64,000 bases of DNA from Acidobacteriota bacterium (lineage in GTDB: Bacteria > Aquificota > Aquificia > Aquificales > Aquificaceae): positions 118,270 to 182,269 of the forward strand of contig RFFP01000022.1 of NCBI GenBank assembly GCA_003696155.1. The letters run 5' to 3'. The position numbers and the translations under genes are program-made. Of this stretch, positions 1 through 11,773 are shown piece after piece (position 1 is the first letter of the stretch; every line of letters begins with the position of its first letter). The notes beneath the pieces were generated by a model that was not told the DNA's origin, did no database searches, and worked only from the letters and a program-made list of their open reading frames with translations.

Positions 1-1
1 C

Positions 2-508
2 GCAAGGGAGGAGGGCTCTGTAGCTGCGCCCACCGCCTCTTTACACTTTTCTGAAGAGCTTCTCAAGAGGCTTGAAGACTTTGGTATAAGAAAGAGCTTT
101 ATAACCCTTCACGTCTCCTATGGAACTTTCAAGCCAGTAAAAGCTGAGAGAGTGGAAGAACACAAGATAGACCCAGAGTATGTTATGGTGCCAAAAGAGA
201 CGGTGGAGCTCATAAGAGAGACAAAAAGAGAAGGTAAAAAGGTCGTAGCAGTGGGCACAACCGTGGTAAGAGCCCTAGAAACTGCAGGCTTTGAACCCTT
301 TGAAGGTTGGACAGACCTATACATATACCCGGGCTATAGCTTCAAGGTAGTGGATGCACTCATAACCAACTTTCACCTTCCCATGTCTTCCCTTCTCTTC
401 TTGGTGTGCGCCTTTGGTGGCGTAGAGTTAATTATGAAAGCTTACCAAGTGGCAGTGAAGGAAAGATATAGGTTCTACAGCTACGGAGATGGAATGTTGA
501 TAGTTTAA
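2..508 (+). CDS. queA: S-adenosylmethionine:tRNA ribosyltransferase-isomerase, C-terminal part
   Basis: This is the C-terminal half of QueA, which transfers and isomerises the ribosyl group of SAM onto preQ1-tRNA to give epoxyqueuosine at the wobble position. The frame is open from base 2, so the gene begins outside the window. The visible part starts with the family signature GSVAAPTASLHF, followed by LHVSYGTFKPV and, near the end, ITNFHLPMSSLLFLV and YGDGMLI, all typical of QueA. It ends at a TAA in front of a 300-base non-coding stretch and faces guaB convergently. Family assignment is secure; the missing N-terminus cannot be judged. Confidence 0.93.
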   Translation, partial: AREEGSVAAPTASLHFSEELLKRLEDFGIRKSFITLHVSYGTFKPVKAERVEEHKIDPEYVMVPKETVELIRETKREGKKVVAVGTTVVRALETAGFEPFEGWTDLYIYPGYSFKVVDALITNFHLPMSSLLFLVCAFGGVELIMKAYQVAVKERYRFYSYGDGMLIV

Positions 509-810
509 CCCCCCGTAGCTGGCTTAGAATATAAAAGTTTCACAGCCCAACTACTGAGCAAGTTACCACCCCACATAAAAAATAATAAGCAATATCGAGC
601 TTTTCTTCAAGGTGGTACCCCTCTCAAGTGAAGGTTATTTTCCCAAAATGGGCAGTCGTGCAAAGTTGAGTGTAGTATTGTCAAATTTAAAATATTGATA
701 CTCAAGGCTTTCAGATATACAGCATCAAAGCATCAAAAACCAAAGCCCTATACAGCTGCCATAATGTCAAGGGAGCCTTTGTCTACCTCAAAAGTTATAT
801 TAATTATAAC
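509..810. other. Non-coding stretch between convergent queA and guaB
   Basis: About 300 bases lie between two genes that end towards each other. I see no convincing gene, tRNA or repeat array. Near the guaB end (about 793-811) there is an AT-rich inverted repeat (AGTTATA/TATAACT) followed on the minus strand by a short T run, which could weakly terminate guaB. A short internal duplication, GCATCAAAGCATCAAA, occurs near 723. The length and lack of structure are compatible with eroded mobile DNA, but nothing identifies it. Confidence 0.4.
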
Positions 811-3619
<2,809 letters not shown>

Positions 3620-3645
3620 GAATATAATATTAGCAGGAGGTTTTT

Positions 3646-3975
3646 ATGTTTGAAGGTTTTGAAGAGTTGAGCGATAGGAACTTTTATGATAGTGCCATAG
3701 CTGGAGAGAAGCCCTCTGTTGTCTTGCTTACCACCCCAGACAATCCACAAAATAAAAAATTCTACGATGTTCTTCTCAAGTTTCAGAGACTGTACGGGGA
3801 TAAGATAAACTTTTTTTATCTGGATGTTTCCAAAAACACAAGTGCGGAGGACCTGGGTGTGTTTGACTTTCCTACCGTCCTTTACTTTAGGGACACCATG
3901 GAGTTGGAAAGACATGACTATCTGCCCTCGGAGGAGGAAGTGGAAAGGGCTATAAGGAGGCTACTCAGGCTGTGA
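3646..3975 (+). CDS. Thioredoxin-fold protein without the CxxC motif
   Basis: A 109-aa protein whose predicted strand-helix order and FDFPTVLYF segment, with the cis-proline typical of thioredoxins, suggest a thioredoxin fold. The position where the redox pair should sit reads LLTTPDNPQN, with no cysteine at all. It is therefore unlikely to be a disulfide oxidoreductase; a structural or chaperone role is possible but is inference. A good ribosome site (AGGAGG, six bases before the ATG) supports the start. It is divergent from the NtrC-type gene and its stop overlaps the GTG start of the HIT gene, so the two are probably co-translated. Confidence 0.72.
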   Translation: MFEGFEELSDRNFYDSAIAGEKPSVVLLTTPDNPQNKKFYDVLLKFQRLYGDKINFFYLDVSKNTSAEDLGVFDFPTVLYFRDTMELERHDYLPSEEEVERAIRRLLRL

Positions 3976-4475
3976 GAATACTCTGGGCACCGTGGAGAAG
4001 TTCCTACGTGGAGAAGGTGGACGAGCAAGAGGGGTGCTTTCTATGTAAGGCGGTAGTGGAGCCGGAAGATAAGCTCAGGGATAGCCTAGTCCTTTACAGA
4101 GGACAGAGAGCCTTTGTCATATTCAACAAGTACCCATACAATGCAGGGCATCTGATGGTAGCTCCTAAAAAACACATGGGAGACTTCCAGCTCCTTGACG
4201 ATGATACCGCCCTTGAGATACACAAGCTTACAAAGATATGTTTGAAGGCTCTCCGTGAGTGCATAAAGCCCCATGGCTTTAACCTCGGCTATAACTTAGG
4301 AAGGTCTGCCGGTGCAGGTCTTGAAAGCCACCTGCATCTTCACATAGTCCCAAGGTGGAACGGCGATACCAACTTCATGCCCACAACGGCAAAGACTAAG
4401 GTCATATCCCAAGACCTCTTTGACCTTTACGATAGGATAAAACCTGTTTTTGACAGCCTTCTAAATGCTACTTGA
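3972..4475 (+). CDS. HIT-family nucleotide hydrolase or phosphorylase
   Basis: A 167-aa histidine-triad protein. The motif HLHLHIVPRW (residues 120-129) carries the catalytic histidines. CFLC near the N-terminus (residues 22-25) and the N-terminal WAPWRSSYV segment match the Ap4A-phosphorylase-like bacterial branch, which cleaves dinucleoside polyphosphates or AMP-linked substrates. The substrate is not determined by the sequence. The start is GTG at 3972 and overlaps the preceding stop; its own stop overlaps the ATG of the ABC ATPase at 4465. This gives a tight three-gene run on the plus strand. Confidence 0.9.
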   Translation: MRILWAPWRSSYVEKVDEQEGCFLCKAVVEPEDKLRDSLVLYRGQRAFVIFNKYPYNAGHLMVAPKKHMGDFQLLDDDTALEIHKLTKICLKALRECIKPHGFNLGYNLGRSAGAGLESHLHLHIVPRWNGDTNFMPTTAKTKVISQDLFDLYDRIKPVFDSLLNAT

Positions 4476-5211
4476 AGTAAGGAATTTAAACCTTTTCTAT
4501 GGAGAAAGGCATGTTCTGAAGGATGTGAGCTTCCATGTAGACAGGGGAGAGGTAGTTTGTATAGTTGGAGAGTCTGGCTCTGGAAAAAGCTCCATACTCT
4601 ACTCCATCTTAGGTCTGCTTCCAAAGGATTCCAAACTGAGCGGTTCCATAAGGTTTATGGATAAAGAACTCATAAACCTTCCAGAGGGGGAATACAAAAG
4701 GCTAAGAGGGAGGCACATATCTATAGTTTTTCAGGAACCTTCTCTATACCTGGACCCACTCTTCAAGGTTGGTCCTCAGATAGAGGAAGCTTACAGGGCC
4801 CATTTTAGGGAAGGCAATCCAAAGGAGAAGGCTCTTATGGCTCTGAAGAATGCGGGGGTGCAGGATGCAGAAAGGGTTTACAACAGCTATCCACACCATC
4901 TTTCTGGAGGCCTAAAACAGAGGGTGTGTATAGCCATTGCTACCGTATGCGGACCTGACCTGGTGCTTGCGGATGAGCCCACTACAGCACTGGACGTTTC
5001 TCTTCAGGGTAGGATTCTAAAGCTCTTCAGAGACATGAAAGGAGAGGGTAGAAGTGTCCTGCTCGTGACCCACGACTTTGGGGTGGTTGCAGAGGTGGCA
5101 GATAGGGTCCTCGTGCTAAAGGATGGGCTTATAGTAGAGGAGGGTTCAGTCTTTGATATATTTGACAATCCTAAAAGTCCATACACCAGAGAGCTCTTGG
5201 AAGCTATTTAG
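4465..5211 (+). CDS. Peptide/nickel-type ABC transporter ATP-binding protein (OppD/DppD-like)
   Basis: A 248-aa ABC ATPase with Walker A GESGSGKS (about 37-44), signature LSGGLKQR, Walker [13 protein letters not shown] and the H-loop LLVTHDFG. The arrangement [22 protein letters not shown] and the C-terminal [14 protein letters not shown] belong to the OppD/DppD group. It lacks the long C-terminal zinc-binding extension of full-length OppD. No permease or substrate-binding gene is adjacent; a probable partner ATPase (OppF-like) sits far away at 38842. The ATG overlaps the end of the HIT gene by 11 bases. The 3' end overlaps the end of flgM on the opposite strand. Confidence 0.9.
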   Translation: MLLEVRNLNLFYGERHVLKDVSFHVDRGEVVCIVGESGSGKSSILYSILGLLPKDSKLSGSIRFMDKELINLPEGEYKRLRGRHISIVFQEPSLYLDPLFKVGPQIEEAYRAHFREGNPKEKALMALKNAGVQDAERVYNSYPHHLSGGLKQRVCIAIATVCGPDLVLADEPTTALDVSLQGRILKLFRDMKGEGRSVLLVTHDFGVVAEVADRVLVLKDGLIVEEGSVFDIFDNPKSPYTRELLEAI

Positions 5212-5467
5212 AAGATAGATACCTTTCTATACCCTGAACTATCTTCTCCGGGGACACCTCGTATTTACCACTGCTGAGTGCCTCTCTTATCCTTTCAACC
5301 CTTTTGTTAATATCTTCATAGTCCAGGGTTACCCTTTCCTTTGCCAACTTTGACAGCTCAACTCTTACAGCCTCATCCCTCTTAGGTTCATCCTTAGACT
5401 TGCTCTTTGTTTCCTCTATATCTACAATCTGGTTGATTATCTTCTGTAGCTCTATCCTGTCTACCAT
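5204..5467 (-). CDS. flgM: Anti-sigma-28 factor FlgM
   Basis: An 87-aa protein with the FlgM layout: a charged, probably disordered N-terminal half and a C-terminal sigma-28-binding segment, VERIREALSSGKYEVSPEKI followed by [11 protein letters not shown]. FlgM binds FliA and holds late flagellar transcription until it is exported through the hook-basal body. It lies 20 bases behind the SAM hydrolase gene on the same strand, and no flagellar structural genes are adjacent. It has no clear ribosome site; AT-rich -10-like hexamers directly precede the ATG. The assignment rests on the conserved C-terminal pattern and the length. Confidence 0.85.
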   Translation of the reverse strand: MVDRIELQKIINQIVDIEETKSKSKDEPKRDEAVRVELSKLAKERVTLDYEDINKRVERIREALSSGKYEVSPEKIVQGIERYLSSK

Positions 5468-5487
5468 AATTATATTATCGTGCTTTT

Positions 5488-6246
5488 TTAAACTTTTTTC
5501 ACGCCAACCCTCTCGCCCTTCAAAACCTTAAACTTCTCGTGCAGGTTGTCCATGGGAAGGAAGACTTCCATAAAACCAAAGCTTCCACACACCATGGCAG
5601 GCTCTCCCTTTTCAGCCTTAAGAAAGTAAGGGACCACCCTTATGGTCATGTCTCTAAAGTAAGCCTCTATATATCTCCCACAGGGAAGGTTGGTCACACA
5701 GTTTCCAAAATGGTCTATGTACACCACCTCTCCCCAGAGTACGTCCCCATCTTCCTTAGGTTCTTTCCAGTCTAAAATGTAGGTGTAGCTCACGGGATTT
5801 CCCACCTCATTAATGGGTAGTCCCTTGCTTATGTGCGCAGCAACGGGGGCAAACACGTCTCTTCCGTGGAAGGTTTCGTTAACCCTAGGGAGGGTAAATC
5901 TTTCTATCCTGTAACATTCTATCTGTTTCCCCATACTCCTAAGAGCGAGATCAAATATACCGTTGTTAGGTCCCACAAAAAAGTAGTTTCCAGAGCGAAT
6001 AGCCACAGGCATCCTTTCAGACCCTACTCCTGGGTCTACCACGCATAAGAAAACTGTACCTTTAGGAAAGTAAGAATAATGTGCTTTCAGTATTAAAGCT
6101 CCTTCAAGTATATCAAAAGGTCTTACCTGGTGGGAAAGGTCCACTATCTGAACCTCTGGGTTTATAGATAAAGTAACACCCTTAAGAGCTCCCACAAAAC
6201 CGTCCCTCAGTCCGTAATCTGTGAGAATTGCAATAAGGGACTTCAT
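5488..6246 (-). CDS. SAM hydrolase / S-adenosyl-L-methionine hydroxide adenosyltransferase family (DUF62)
   Basis: A 252-aa protein that begins ILTDYGLRDGFVGALKGV and contains DLSHQVRPFDILEGALIL, VDPGVGSERMPVAI and VGPNNGIFDLAL, the diagnostic motifs of the duf62 family. Characterised members hydrolyse SAM to adenosine and methionine using an activated water or hydroxide; related enzymes are the fluorinase and chlorinase. The halide-binding insert of the fluorinase is not apparent. It is divergent from the DUF2892 gene and precedes flgM. The physiological role in bacteria is poorly defined. Confidence 0.92.
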   Translation of the reverse strand: MKSLIAILTDYGLRDGFVGALKGVTLSINPEVQIVDLSHQVRPFDILEGALILKAHYSYFPKGTVFLCVVDPGVGSERMPVAIRSGNYFFVGPNNGIFDLALRSMGKQIECYRIERFTLPRVNETFHGRDVFAPVAAHISKGLPINEVGNPVSYTYILDWKEPKEDGDVLWGEVVYIDHFGNCVTNLPCGRYIEAYFRDMTIRVVPYFLKAEKGEPAMVCGSFGFMEVFLPMDNLHEKFKVLKGERVGVKKV

Positions 6247-6277
6247 GGATTATCATTTTATGGCAGGAGGTGAAAAC

Positions 6278-6463
6278 ATGGAAAAAAACATGGCAACCTG
6301 GGACAGGGCTATAAGGATCCTTTTGGGCATAGTTTTTCTGTATCTTGCCTTTACCAAAGGGGGTGCTTGGTGGATTCTGGGTATACTGGGTATAATTTTT
6401 ATAGGTACATCGTTTGTAGGATTTTGCCCACTGTATAGGGTTGTGGGATTTAAGACTGGTTGA
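6278..6463 (+). CDS. Small membrane protein of the DUF2892 (YgaP-tail) type
   Basis: A 61-aa protein with two hydrophobic segments (AIRILLGIVFLYLAF and WWILGILGIIFIGTSFVGFCPLY) and the N-terminal NMATWDRAIR and C-terminal GFCPLYRVVGFKT signatures of DUF2892 inner-membrane proteins. The ATG at 6278 is chosen over an upstream ATG because AGGAGG lies directly in front of it. The stop overlaps the TTG start of ruvX. The function is unknown; the conserved Cys-Pro at the end of the second helix is characteristic of the family. Confidence 0.85.
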   Translation: MEKNMATWDRAIRILLGIVFLYLAFTKGGAWWILGILGIIFIGTSFVGFCPLYRVVGFKTG

Positions 6464-6861
6464 GAGTGCTTGCCGTTGACTATGGAAGCCGAAGAATAGG
6501 GCTTGCTATAGGCGATACAAACCTAAAGATAGCTACCCCTATAGAGACCTTAGAGCATAGGGGGGATATTTTAGAGCGCGTAGTCAACATAGTCAAGGAA
6601 AGACACGTATCCCTCATATTGGTGGGCCTCCCCTTAACTCCTTCGGGTAAGGAGGGGCAGAGAGCCAAGGAGGTGAGGGGGTTTGTGGAAGCCTTAAGGA
6701 ACCTTCTTCCTGAGGACATAGACATAATCTTCTGGGATGAGCGTTATACCACAGAGGAGGCCTTAAGGTTAGTCCACGGACTAAAGATAAGCAAGAAAAA
6801 GAAGCTAAAGGATAGCCTTTCCGCCTATATTATACTTACAGAGTATCTTGAATCTCTATGA
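6460..6861 (+). CDS. ruvX: Putative pre-16S rRNA nuclease / Holliday junction resolvase-like YqgF
   Basis: A 133-aa RNase H-fold protein. It starts RVLAVDYGSRRIGLAIGD, has LILVGLPLTPSGKEGQ in the middle and FWDERYTTEEA plus a C-terminal LKDSLSAYIILTEYL, which supplies the acidic active-site residues. YqgF/RuvX is essential in E. coli and is implicated in 16S rRNA 5' maturation. The start is TTG at 6460, four bases back into the preceding gene. The stop overlaps the ATG of mltG, an arrangement often seen in bacteria. Confidence 0.93.
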   Translation: MRVLAVDYGSRRIGLAIGDTNLKIATPIETLEHRGDILERVVNIVKERHVSLILVGLPLTPSGKEGQRAKEVRGFVEALRNLLPEDIDIIFWDERYTTEEALRLVHGLKISKKKKLKDSLSAYIILTEYLESL

Positions 6862-7829
6862 AAAGGCTGGCTGTACTTCTTATACCCTTTTTTCTGCTAT
6901 CTTTTTTTCTTTACTCTCTTCTGCCCGTAAGAGCAAAGGAGAAGACTGTTGAAATAGCCTACGGTACGCCCACCCCTGAGATAGCCTTACATTTATACAG
7001 GGAAGGTCTTTTGAGAAATCCTCTCACTTTTCTCCTTATACATGCTCTGAGGAAATCTAAACTTGAGGCCGGAGAGTACGAATTTGATGGTTTTGTCTTT
7101 CCTTGGGACACTTACCATAAGATAAGCAAAGGGCTTAAGAAGGTTTACAAGGTTACCATACCTGAGGGTTCTGACCTTTTTGATATAGCTGTTCTATTGG
7201 AAGAGAAAAGAATATGCTCCAAGGAGGACTTTTTAAAATACGCCCTCTCCGATGAAATTGCAAAAAGGTACAGACTAAAAACGGCCACTATGGAAGGCTT
7301 TCTCTTTCCTGACACCTATTACTTTTCAAAGAATACTCACCCGCTTAGAGTTATTGACACGATGCACCAGAACTTCTTAAAGAAAACGGCAGAACTAAGG
7401 AAAAGGCTAGAGGAGAAGGGTATGAGCATTGAGGAGTGGGTGATAGTAGCTTCCATGGTTGAGAAAGAGACCGCAAGGGAGGATGAGAGACCTCTCGTCT
7501 CTGCGGTCATCTATAACAGGATGAGAAAGAATATGAAGCTCCAAATAGACCCAACGGTTATATACGCTTTAAAGAGAAGTGGTCTATGGGATGGGCATTT
7601 AAGCCTAAAGGACCTTAGCTTTGATGACCCTTACAACACTTATGTGTACGCCGGTCTTCCTCCCTCCCCCATCTGTAACCCGGGTCTTGATTCCTTGAAG
7701 GCTTCCATCGAGCCCTCTCCCGTGGACTATCTTTATTTTGTGGCTGATGGCAACGGTGGACATCACTTTAGCAAAACCTATGCAGAGCACTCAAAGAGGG
7801 TGCTAGAGTATAGAAATGCAAGAAAGTAA
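6858..7829 (+). CDS. mltG: Endolytic peptidoglycan transglycosylase MltG
   Basis: A 323-aa protein with an N-terminal membrane anchor (LAVLLIPFFLLSFFLYSLL), a LysM-like part, and the YceG catalytic domain containing GFLFPDTYYF, VIVASMVEKETA (catalytic Glu), VIYNRMRKNMKLQIDPTVIYAL and YNTYVYAGLPPSPICNPG. MltG cuts nascent glycan strands at the inner membrane and so sets glycan length. It is translationally coupled to ruvX and its 3' end overlaps the archaemetzincin start by 14 bases. Length and motifs are normal. Confidence 0.95.
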   Translation: MKRLAVLLIPFFLLSFFLYSLLPVRAKEKTVEIAYGTPTPEIALHLYREGLLRNPLTFLLIHALRKSKLEAGEYEFDGFVFPWDTYHKISKGLKKVYKVTIPEGSDLFDIAVLLEEKRICSKEDFLKYALSDEIAKRYRLKTATMEGFLFPDTYYFSKNTHPLRVIDTMHQNFLKKTAELRKRLEEKGMSIEEWVIVASMVEKETAREDERPLVSAVIYNRMRKNMKLQIDPTVIYALKRSGLWDGHLSLKDLSFDDPYNTYVYAGLPPSPICNPGLDSLKASIEPSPVDYLYFVADGNGGHHFSKTYAEHSKRVLEYRNARK

Positions 7830-8328
7830 GTTTGTATACGTGGCAGGTTTTGGCGTTGATAAGAGGCTTCTTCTCTCCGTTTCAAAGAACATAAAGGAGG
7901 TTTTCGGTCTTGAAGTTAGGTTTTCTCAGATAAGTATGCCCCCCAAATATGGTTATAACGAGGAGAGAGACCAATACCACGCTGGAACTCTACTTGAGTA
8001 CATATCTAAGGTATACTATCCCCATATGTTGAAGCTTGTGGCAATACTTTCTTATGACCTTTATGAAAATGGGCTAAACTTCATCTTTGGGCTTGCTAAG
8101 CTTGGTGGAGGCCACGCCTTGGTTAGCACCTATAGGCTTTGGGATACGGATGAAAGGCTCTTTTTTGAAAGGGTCTCTAAGGAGGTTAACCACGAGCTTG
8201 GGCACACCTTTGGTCTTCTCCACTGCAAAAATCCAGGTTGTGTTATGAACTTTTCCAACAGCCTCTATGAGGTGGACTTAAAGGGCAGGTTTTTTTGTGA
8301 AAGGTGTAGAAGTCTGTTAAAATATTAG
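7816..8328 (+). CDS. amzA: Archaemetzincin-type zinc metalloprotease
   Basis: A 170-aa protein with the archaemetzincin zinc signature [12 protein letters not shown] (126-137), followed by CVMNFS and a C-terminal FFCERC pair. The four cysteines after the HExxHxxGxxH motif form the second zinc site of the family. The N-terminal half has no signal peptide, so it is cytoplasmic. Archaemetzincins occur mainly in archaea and are scattered in bacteria; the physiological substrate is not known. The ATG lies inside the 3' end of mltG. It precedes atpA by 22 bases, with an independent ribosome site for atpA. Confidence 0.93.
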   Translation: MQESKFVYVAGFGVDKRLLLSVSKNIKEVFGLEVRFSQISMPPKYGYNEERDQYHAGTLLEYISKVYYPHMLKLVAILSYDLYENGLNFIFGLAKLGGGHALVSTYRLWDTDERLFFERVSKEVNHELGHTFGLLHCKNPGCVMNFSNSLYEVDLKGRFFCERCRSLLKY

Positions 8329-8350
8329 CAAAATCTATAGGAGGTTGGTT

Positions 8351-9862
8351 ATGGCAACCCTTACCTATCAGGAGGCGGTGGAGCTTTTAAAGGAGCAAAT
8401 AAAGGGCTTTGAGGCTGCTGCAAAGATGGAAGAGGTAGGTGTGGTTTATTATGTTGGCGACGGTGTGGCAAGGGCCTATGGTCTTGACAACGTTATGGCT
8501 AATGAGCTTGTGGAGTTTGAAGGTGGCACCATGGGGCTGGCATTTAACCTTGAAGAGGACAACGTGGGTATTATAGTCCTGGGTAGTGAAAGCGGAATAA
8601 AGGAAGGCTCCCTTGTTAGAAGGACAGGCAGAATCTTGGACGCACCCGTGGGTGAGGGCCTCATAGGAAGGGTTATAGACCCCCTCGGCAACCCACTGGA
8701 TGGAAAGGGGCCCATAAAGTACGAATACAGGTCTCCTGTGGAGAAGATAGCCCCGGGAGTGGTAAAGAGGAAGTCCGTCCACGAGCCACTCCAGACGGGT
8801 ATAAAGGCTATAGATGCTATGATACCCATAGGAAGGGGACAAAGGGAGCTCATAATAGGTGACCGCTCCACCGGCAGGACTACCATATGTATAGACACCA
8901 TTCTCAACCAGAAAGACACGGACGTTTACTGCATATACGTAGCGATAGGTCAAAAGAGGTCCACAACTGCAAGGATTATAGAGCTCCTAGAGAGGAGCGG
9001 TGCCATGGAGTACACGTGCGTGGTAGTGGCATCCGCCACGGATCCAGCCTCCCTGCAGTACCTTGCCCCCTTTGTGGGATGCACAATAGGCGAATACTTC
9101 AGAGACAACGGAAAGCACGCCCTTATCATCTACGATGACCTTTCCAAGCATGCGGAAGCGTACAGACAGCTATCCCTTCTCATGAGAAGGCCACCGGGAA
9201 GGGAGGCATACCCGGGAGACGTGTTCTACCTGCACTCTAGACTTTTAGAGCGCGCGGCAAAGCTAAACGATGAGATGGGTGCAGGTTCACTTACCGCACT
9301 ACCCGTTATAGAAACCAAGGCTGGCGACGTGGCAGCATACATACCTACTAATGTCATATCCATAACGGATGGTCAGATTTACTTAGAGCCCGACCTTTTT
9401 AACAAGGGTATAAGGCCTGCTATAAACGTAGGTCTTTCCGTCTCTAGGGTTGGTGGTGCGGCACAGATAAAGGCCATGAAGCAGGTGGCGGGCACTCTGA
9501 GGCTTGACCTTGCCCAGTTTAGAGAGCTCGAGGCTTTTGTCCAGTTTGCCTCCGAGCTTGATAAGGCTACTCAGCAGACCATAAACAGGGGTCTAAGGCT
9601 TGTGGAACTGCTCAAACAAGAACCTTACAATCCAATAGCGGTGGAAAAGCAGATAGTAGTCATATATGCAGGTACTAATGGATATCTGGATGACCTTCCT
9701 GTGGAGTCGGTGCGCAAGTTTGAAAAGGAGCTTTACGTATACCTTGAGAGGGAAAGGGCCGATTTGCTCAAGAGCATAAAAGAGAAAAAAGCCCTAGACG
9801 ATGAATTAAAGAAGAAAGTAGAGGAGGCTTTAAAGGACTTCAAGTCCAAGTTTATACCTTGA
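8351..9862 (+). CDS. atpA: F1 ATP synthase alpha subunit
   Basis: A 503-aa non-catalytic alpha subunit of F1, a cytoplasmic peripheral membrane complex. Visible motifs are the P-loop GDRSTGRTT (the family usually has GDRQTGKT), VYVAIGQK-like [51 protein letters not shown] and the signature [20 protein letters not shown] at 8351 is preferred over a TTG two codons earlier because AGGAGG is six bases upstream. Other atp genes are absent around it; it is followed by a DUF72 gene whose TTG start overlaps its stop. Confidence 0.97.
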   Translation: MATLTYQEAVELLKEQIKGFEAAAKMEEVGVVYYVGDGVARAYGLDNVMANELVEFEGGTMGLAFNLEEDNVGIIVLGSESGIKEGSLVRRTGRILDAPVGEGLIGRVIDPLGNPLDGKGPIKYEYRSPVEKIAPGVVKRKSVHEPLQTGIKAIDAMIPIGRGQRELIIGDRSTGRTTICIDTILNQKDTDVYCIYVAIGQKRSTTARIIELLERSGAMEYTCVVVASATDPASLQYLAPFVGCTIGEYFRDNGKHALIIYDDLSKHAEAYRQLSLLMRRPPGREAYPGDVFYLHSRLLERAAKLNDEMGAGSLTALPVIETKAGDVAAYIPTNVISITDGQIYLEPDLFNKGIRPAINVGLSVSRVGGAAQIKAMKQVAGTLRLDLAQFRELEAFVQFASELDKATQQTINRGLRLVELLKQEPYNPIAVEKQIVVIYAGTNGYLDDLPVESVRKFEKELYVYLERERADLLKSIKEKKALDDELKKKVEEALKDFKSKFIP

Positions 9863-10650
9863 AGGTATACGTAGGTTGTAGTGGATTCTTTTACAGGGAT
9901 TGGGTGGGTTCCTTTTACCCACCCAACCTAAGAAGGGAAGATTTTATCAGATTCTATTCCAAGTTCTTTGAAGTTGTAGAGATAAACTCTTCCTTTTACT
10001 CCTTCCCGAATAGAGGCAATATAAAAAGCATGCTACAGAGAAGTGGCACGTTGAAATTCTCCTTTAAAGCCCATAGGGTTTTCACCCATTACAGGACCTA
10101 TACACAGGATGATGTGAAGAAGTTTCTTCACTCCATAGAGCCTGTCATTCAAGATGAACGCTTTATAGCCATACTTTTTCAATTTCCCGATAGTTTTGGA
10201 TACGGTGAGGAGAGCCTCAAGCATATTAGAAGACTCTCAGAAGACTTTGCAGGACACGAGAAGGTCATAGAAGTTAGAAACAGAAGTTTTAAGAAGTCGG
10301 ACTTTTACCCAGTGGTTGAAGAGCTAGGTTTTTCCTTGGTCAACGTGGACGCCCCAAAGGGTAGTAGGTTTTTGGTGGGACCATGGGTGGGCGCTGGTAC
10401 TATAGGCTATGTTAGACTCCACGGTAGGAACTTAGATAGGCTGTACGATTACCTCTACTCCCTGGAAGAGCTAAAAAAGCTCAGAGACCGCATAAAGAAG
10501 ATTGGGAAGGGATATACCTATATCTTCTTTAATAACACAGTCAGAGCTCAGGCAATTCTTAATGCCCTTCAGATGAAGCTCCTTTTTGGTATAAGGGCGG
10601 AGATTCCACCTTCCTTAGAGTCCATGTTCAGGGAGAAGGTATGGGAGTAG
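9859..10650 (+). CDS. DUF72 (YecE-like) TIM-barrel protein
   Basis: A 263-aa protein of the DUF72/YecE family, recognised from [18 protein letters not shown] at the N-terminus, [35 protein letters not shown] and the late YVRLHGRN and [16 protein letters not shown]. The family adopts a TIM barrel with a conserved polar pocket, but no activity is established. The TTG start overlaps the atpA stop, so it is probably co-transcribed with atpA; nothing else links the two functionally. Confidence 0.9.
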   Translation: MKVYVGCSGFFYRDWVGSFYPPNLRREDFIRFYSKFFEVVEINSSFYSFPNRGNIKSMLQRSGTLKFSFKAHRVFTHYRTYTQDDVKKFLHSIEPVIQDERFIAILFQFPDSFGYGEESLKHIRRLSEDFAGHEKVIEVRNRSFKKSDFYPVVEELGFSLVNVDAPKGSRFLVGPWVGAGTIGYVRLHGRNLDRLYDYLYSLEELKKLRDRIKKIGKGYTYIFFNNTVRAQAILNALQMKLLFGIRAEIPPSLESMFREKVWE

Positions 10651-10699
10651 ATATTAGTGGGCTATTGTAAAATATTCTTAGCAGATTATATTAAACAAC

Positions 10700-11179
10700 A
10701 TGAGGGACGTAAAAAGGGATGCGCAGGAACTTCTTAAGCAGGCTTACCAAGCTCATATATCGGGGGACCTAAAGAAGGCCATAGAGTTATATAAACAGTC
10801 CATAGATACCTATCCAACAGCAGAAGCTTATACATACATGGGCTGGGCTTACAGCATGATGGGAGAGTTTGATAAGGCTATTGAACTGTGTTTGAAGGCT
10901 ATAGAAATAGACCCGGACTTTGGCAACCCTTATAACGATATAGGGTCCTACCTGTTGGCTCTTGGGAGGTTAGAGGAGGCTATTCCCTGGCTAAAAAGGG
11001 CTATAACTGCAAAGCGCTACGAGCCAAGACATTACCCCCATATCAACTTGGCGAGGGTTTACCTTACGCAGGGAAGGTTATACGATGCACTTCTTGAGGT
11101 AGAAAATGCCTTACGGCTTGCACCTGACTATAAGCCAGCGCATATACTAAGGCACCAAATACTGGGTATGTTAAACTAA
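10700..11179 (+). CDS. Tetratricopeptide repeat protein
   Basis: A 159-aa protein made almost entirely of TPR units: AYQAHISGDLKKAIELYKQS, AYTYMGWAYSMMGEFDKAIE, PYNDIGSYLLALGRLEEAI and HINLARVYLTQGRLYDALLE. No signal peptide is evident. TPR arrays mediate protein-protein contacts; the partner is not identifiable. There is no good ribosome site before the ATG and an AT-rich TATATT element is nearby. smpB begins four bases after the stop. Confidence 0.88.
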   Translation: MRDVKRDAQELLKQAYQAHISGDLKKAIELYKQSIDTYPTAEAYTYMGWAYSMMGEFDKAIELCLKAIEIDPDFGNPYNDIGSYLLALGRLEEAIPWLKRAITAKRYEPRHYPHINLARVYLTQGRLYDALLEVENALRLAPDYKPAHILRHQILGMLN

Positions 11180-11183
11180 ACCC

Positions 11184-11660
11184 ATGTCTAAACAGAAGGG
11201 TGAACTCATCATAGCTTACAACAAGGAAGCAAAAACAGACTATGAAATCATAGAAACTTACGAGGCGGGTATGGTCTTAGAAGGTCCAGAAGTTAAGGCT
11301 TTAAGAAGTAAACAAACTGTTTCCTTCAAAGATAGTTTTGTTCGCATAGAGAATGGTGAGGCATGGCTACATAACCTTTATATAGCACCTTACCGCTATG
11401 CAACCATAAAGCCCCCAGACCCATTGAGGAAGAGGAAGCTTCTCCTTCATAAGAGGGAAATACTGAGGCTCATGGGCAAGGTTAAGGAGAGGGGCTACAC
11501 TCTAGTTCCTCTCAAGGTTTACTTCAAGGACGGTAAGGTAAAGGTAGAGATAGCTTTGGCAAGGGGCAAGAAAGCTCACGACAGGAGGGAGGAGCTCAGA
11601 GAAAGAGACCTAGAAAGACAACTAAGAAGAGAGTTGAAAGGGGGCAGGATAAAGTTATAA
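11184..11660 (+). CDS. smpB: SsrA-binding protein SmpB
   Basis: A 158-aa tmRNA-binding protein required for trans-translation at stalled ribosomes. It contains IAYNKEAKTDYEIIETYEAG, MVLEGPEVKALRSKQ, the internal LLHKREILRLMGKV and ALARGKKAHDRREELRERD followed by a basic C-terminal tail, all hallmarks of SmpB. It starts four bases after the TPR gene, and a tRNA-Ser gene follows. No ssrA gene is visible in the window. Confidence 0.97.
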   Translation: MSKQKGELIIAYNKEAKTDYEIIETYEAGMVLEGPEVKALRSKQTVSFKDSFVRIENGEAWLHNLYIAPYRYATIKPPDPLRKRKLLLHKREILRLMGKVKERGYTLVPLKVYFKDGKVKVEIALARGKKAHDRREELRERDLERQLRRELKGGRIKL

Positions 11661-11672
11661 TCTATAGCTTTA

Positions 11673-11760
11673 GGAGGGGTGGCCGAGTGGACGAAGGCGG
11701 GTGATTTGAAATCACCAGTGGGTTTACAGCCCACCGGGGGTTCGAATCCCTCCCCCTCCG
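11673..11760 (+). tRNA. tRNA-Ser (anticodon TGA)
   Basis: A class II tRNA with a seven-base acceptor stem GGAGGGG/CCCCTCC and discriminator G at 11760. It has an anticodon stem GGTGA/TCACC around loop TTTGAAA (anticodon TGA), a long variable arm GTGGG/CCCAC and a T-arm with loop TTCGAAT. The 3' CCA is not encoded (TAA follows), so it must be added by nucleotidyltransferase. It lies 12 bases behind smpB. Confidence 0.95.
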
Positions 11761-11773
11761 TAATAGAAAGTTT

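Noticed and set aside
509..810. Possible CRISPR or IS remnant in the queA-guaB gap
   Set aside because: Only a short GCATCAAA duplication is present; no regularly spaced repeats and no transposase-like frame.
5469..5474. Leaderless promoter for flgM (TATAAT before the ATG)
   Set aside because: The hexamer is one base from the ATG, so transcription would begin inside the gene; flgM is more likely read from the gene upstream.
8387..8953. Long minus-strand reading frames across atpA
   Set aside because: They mirror the codon pattern of atpA, have no family resemblance and lie inside a fully conserved gene.
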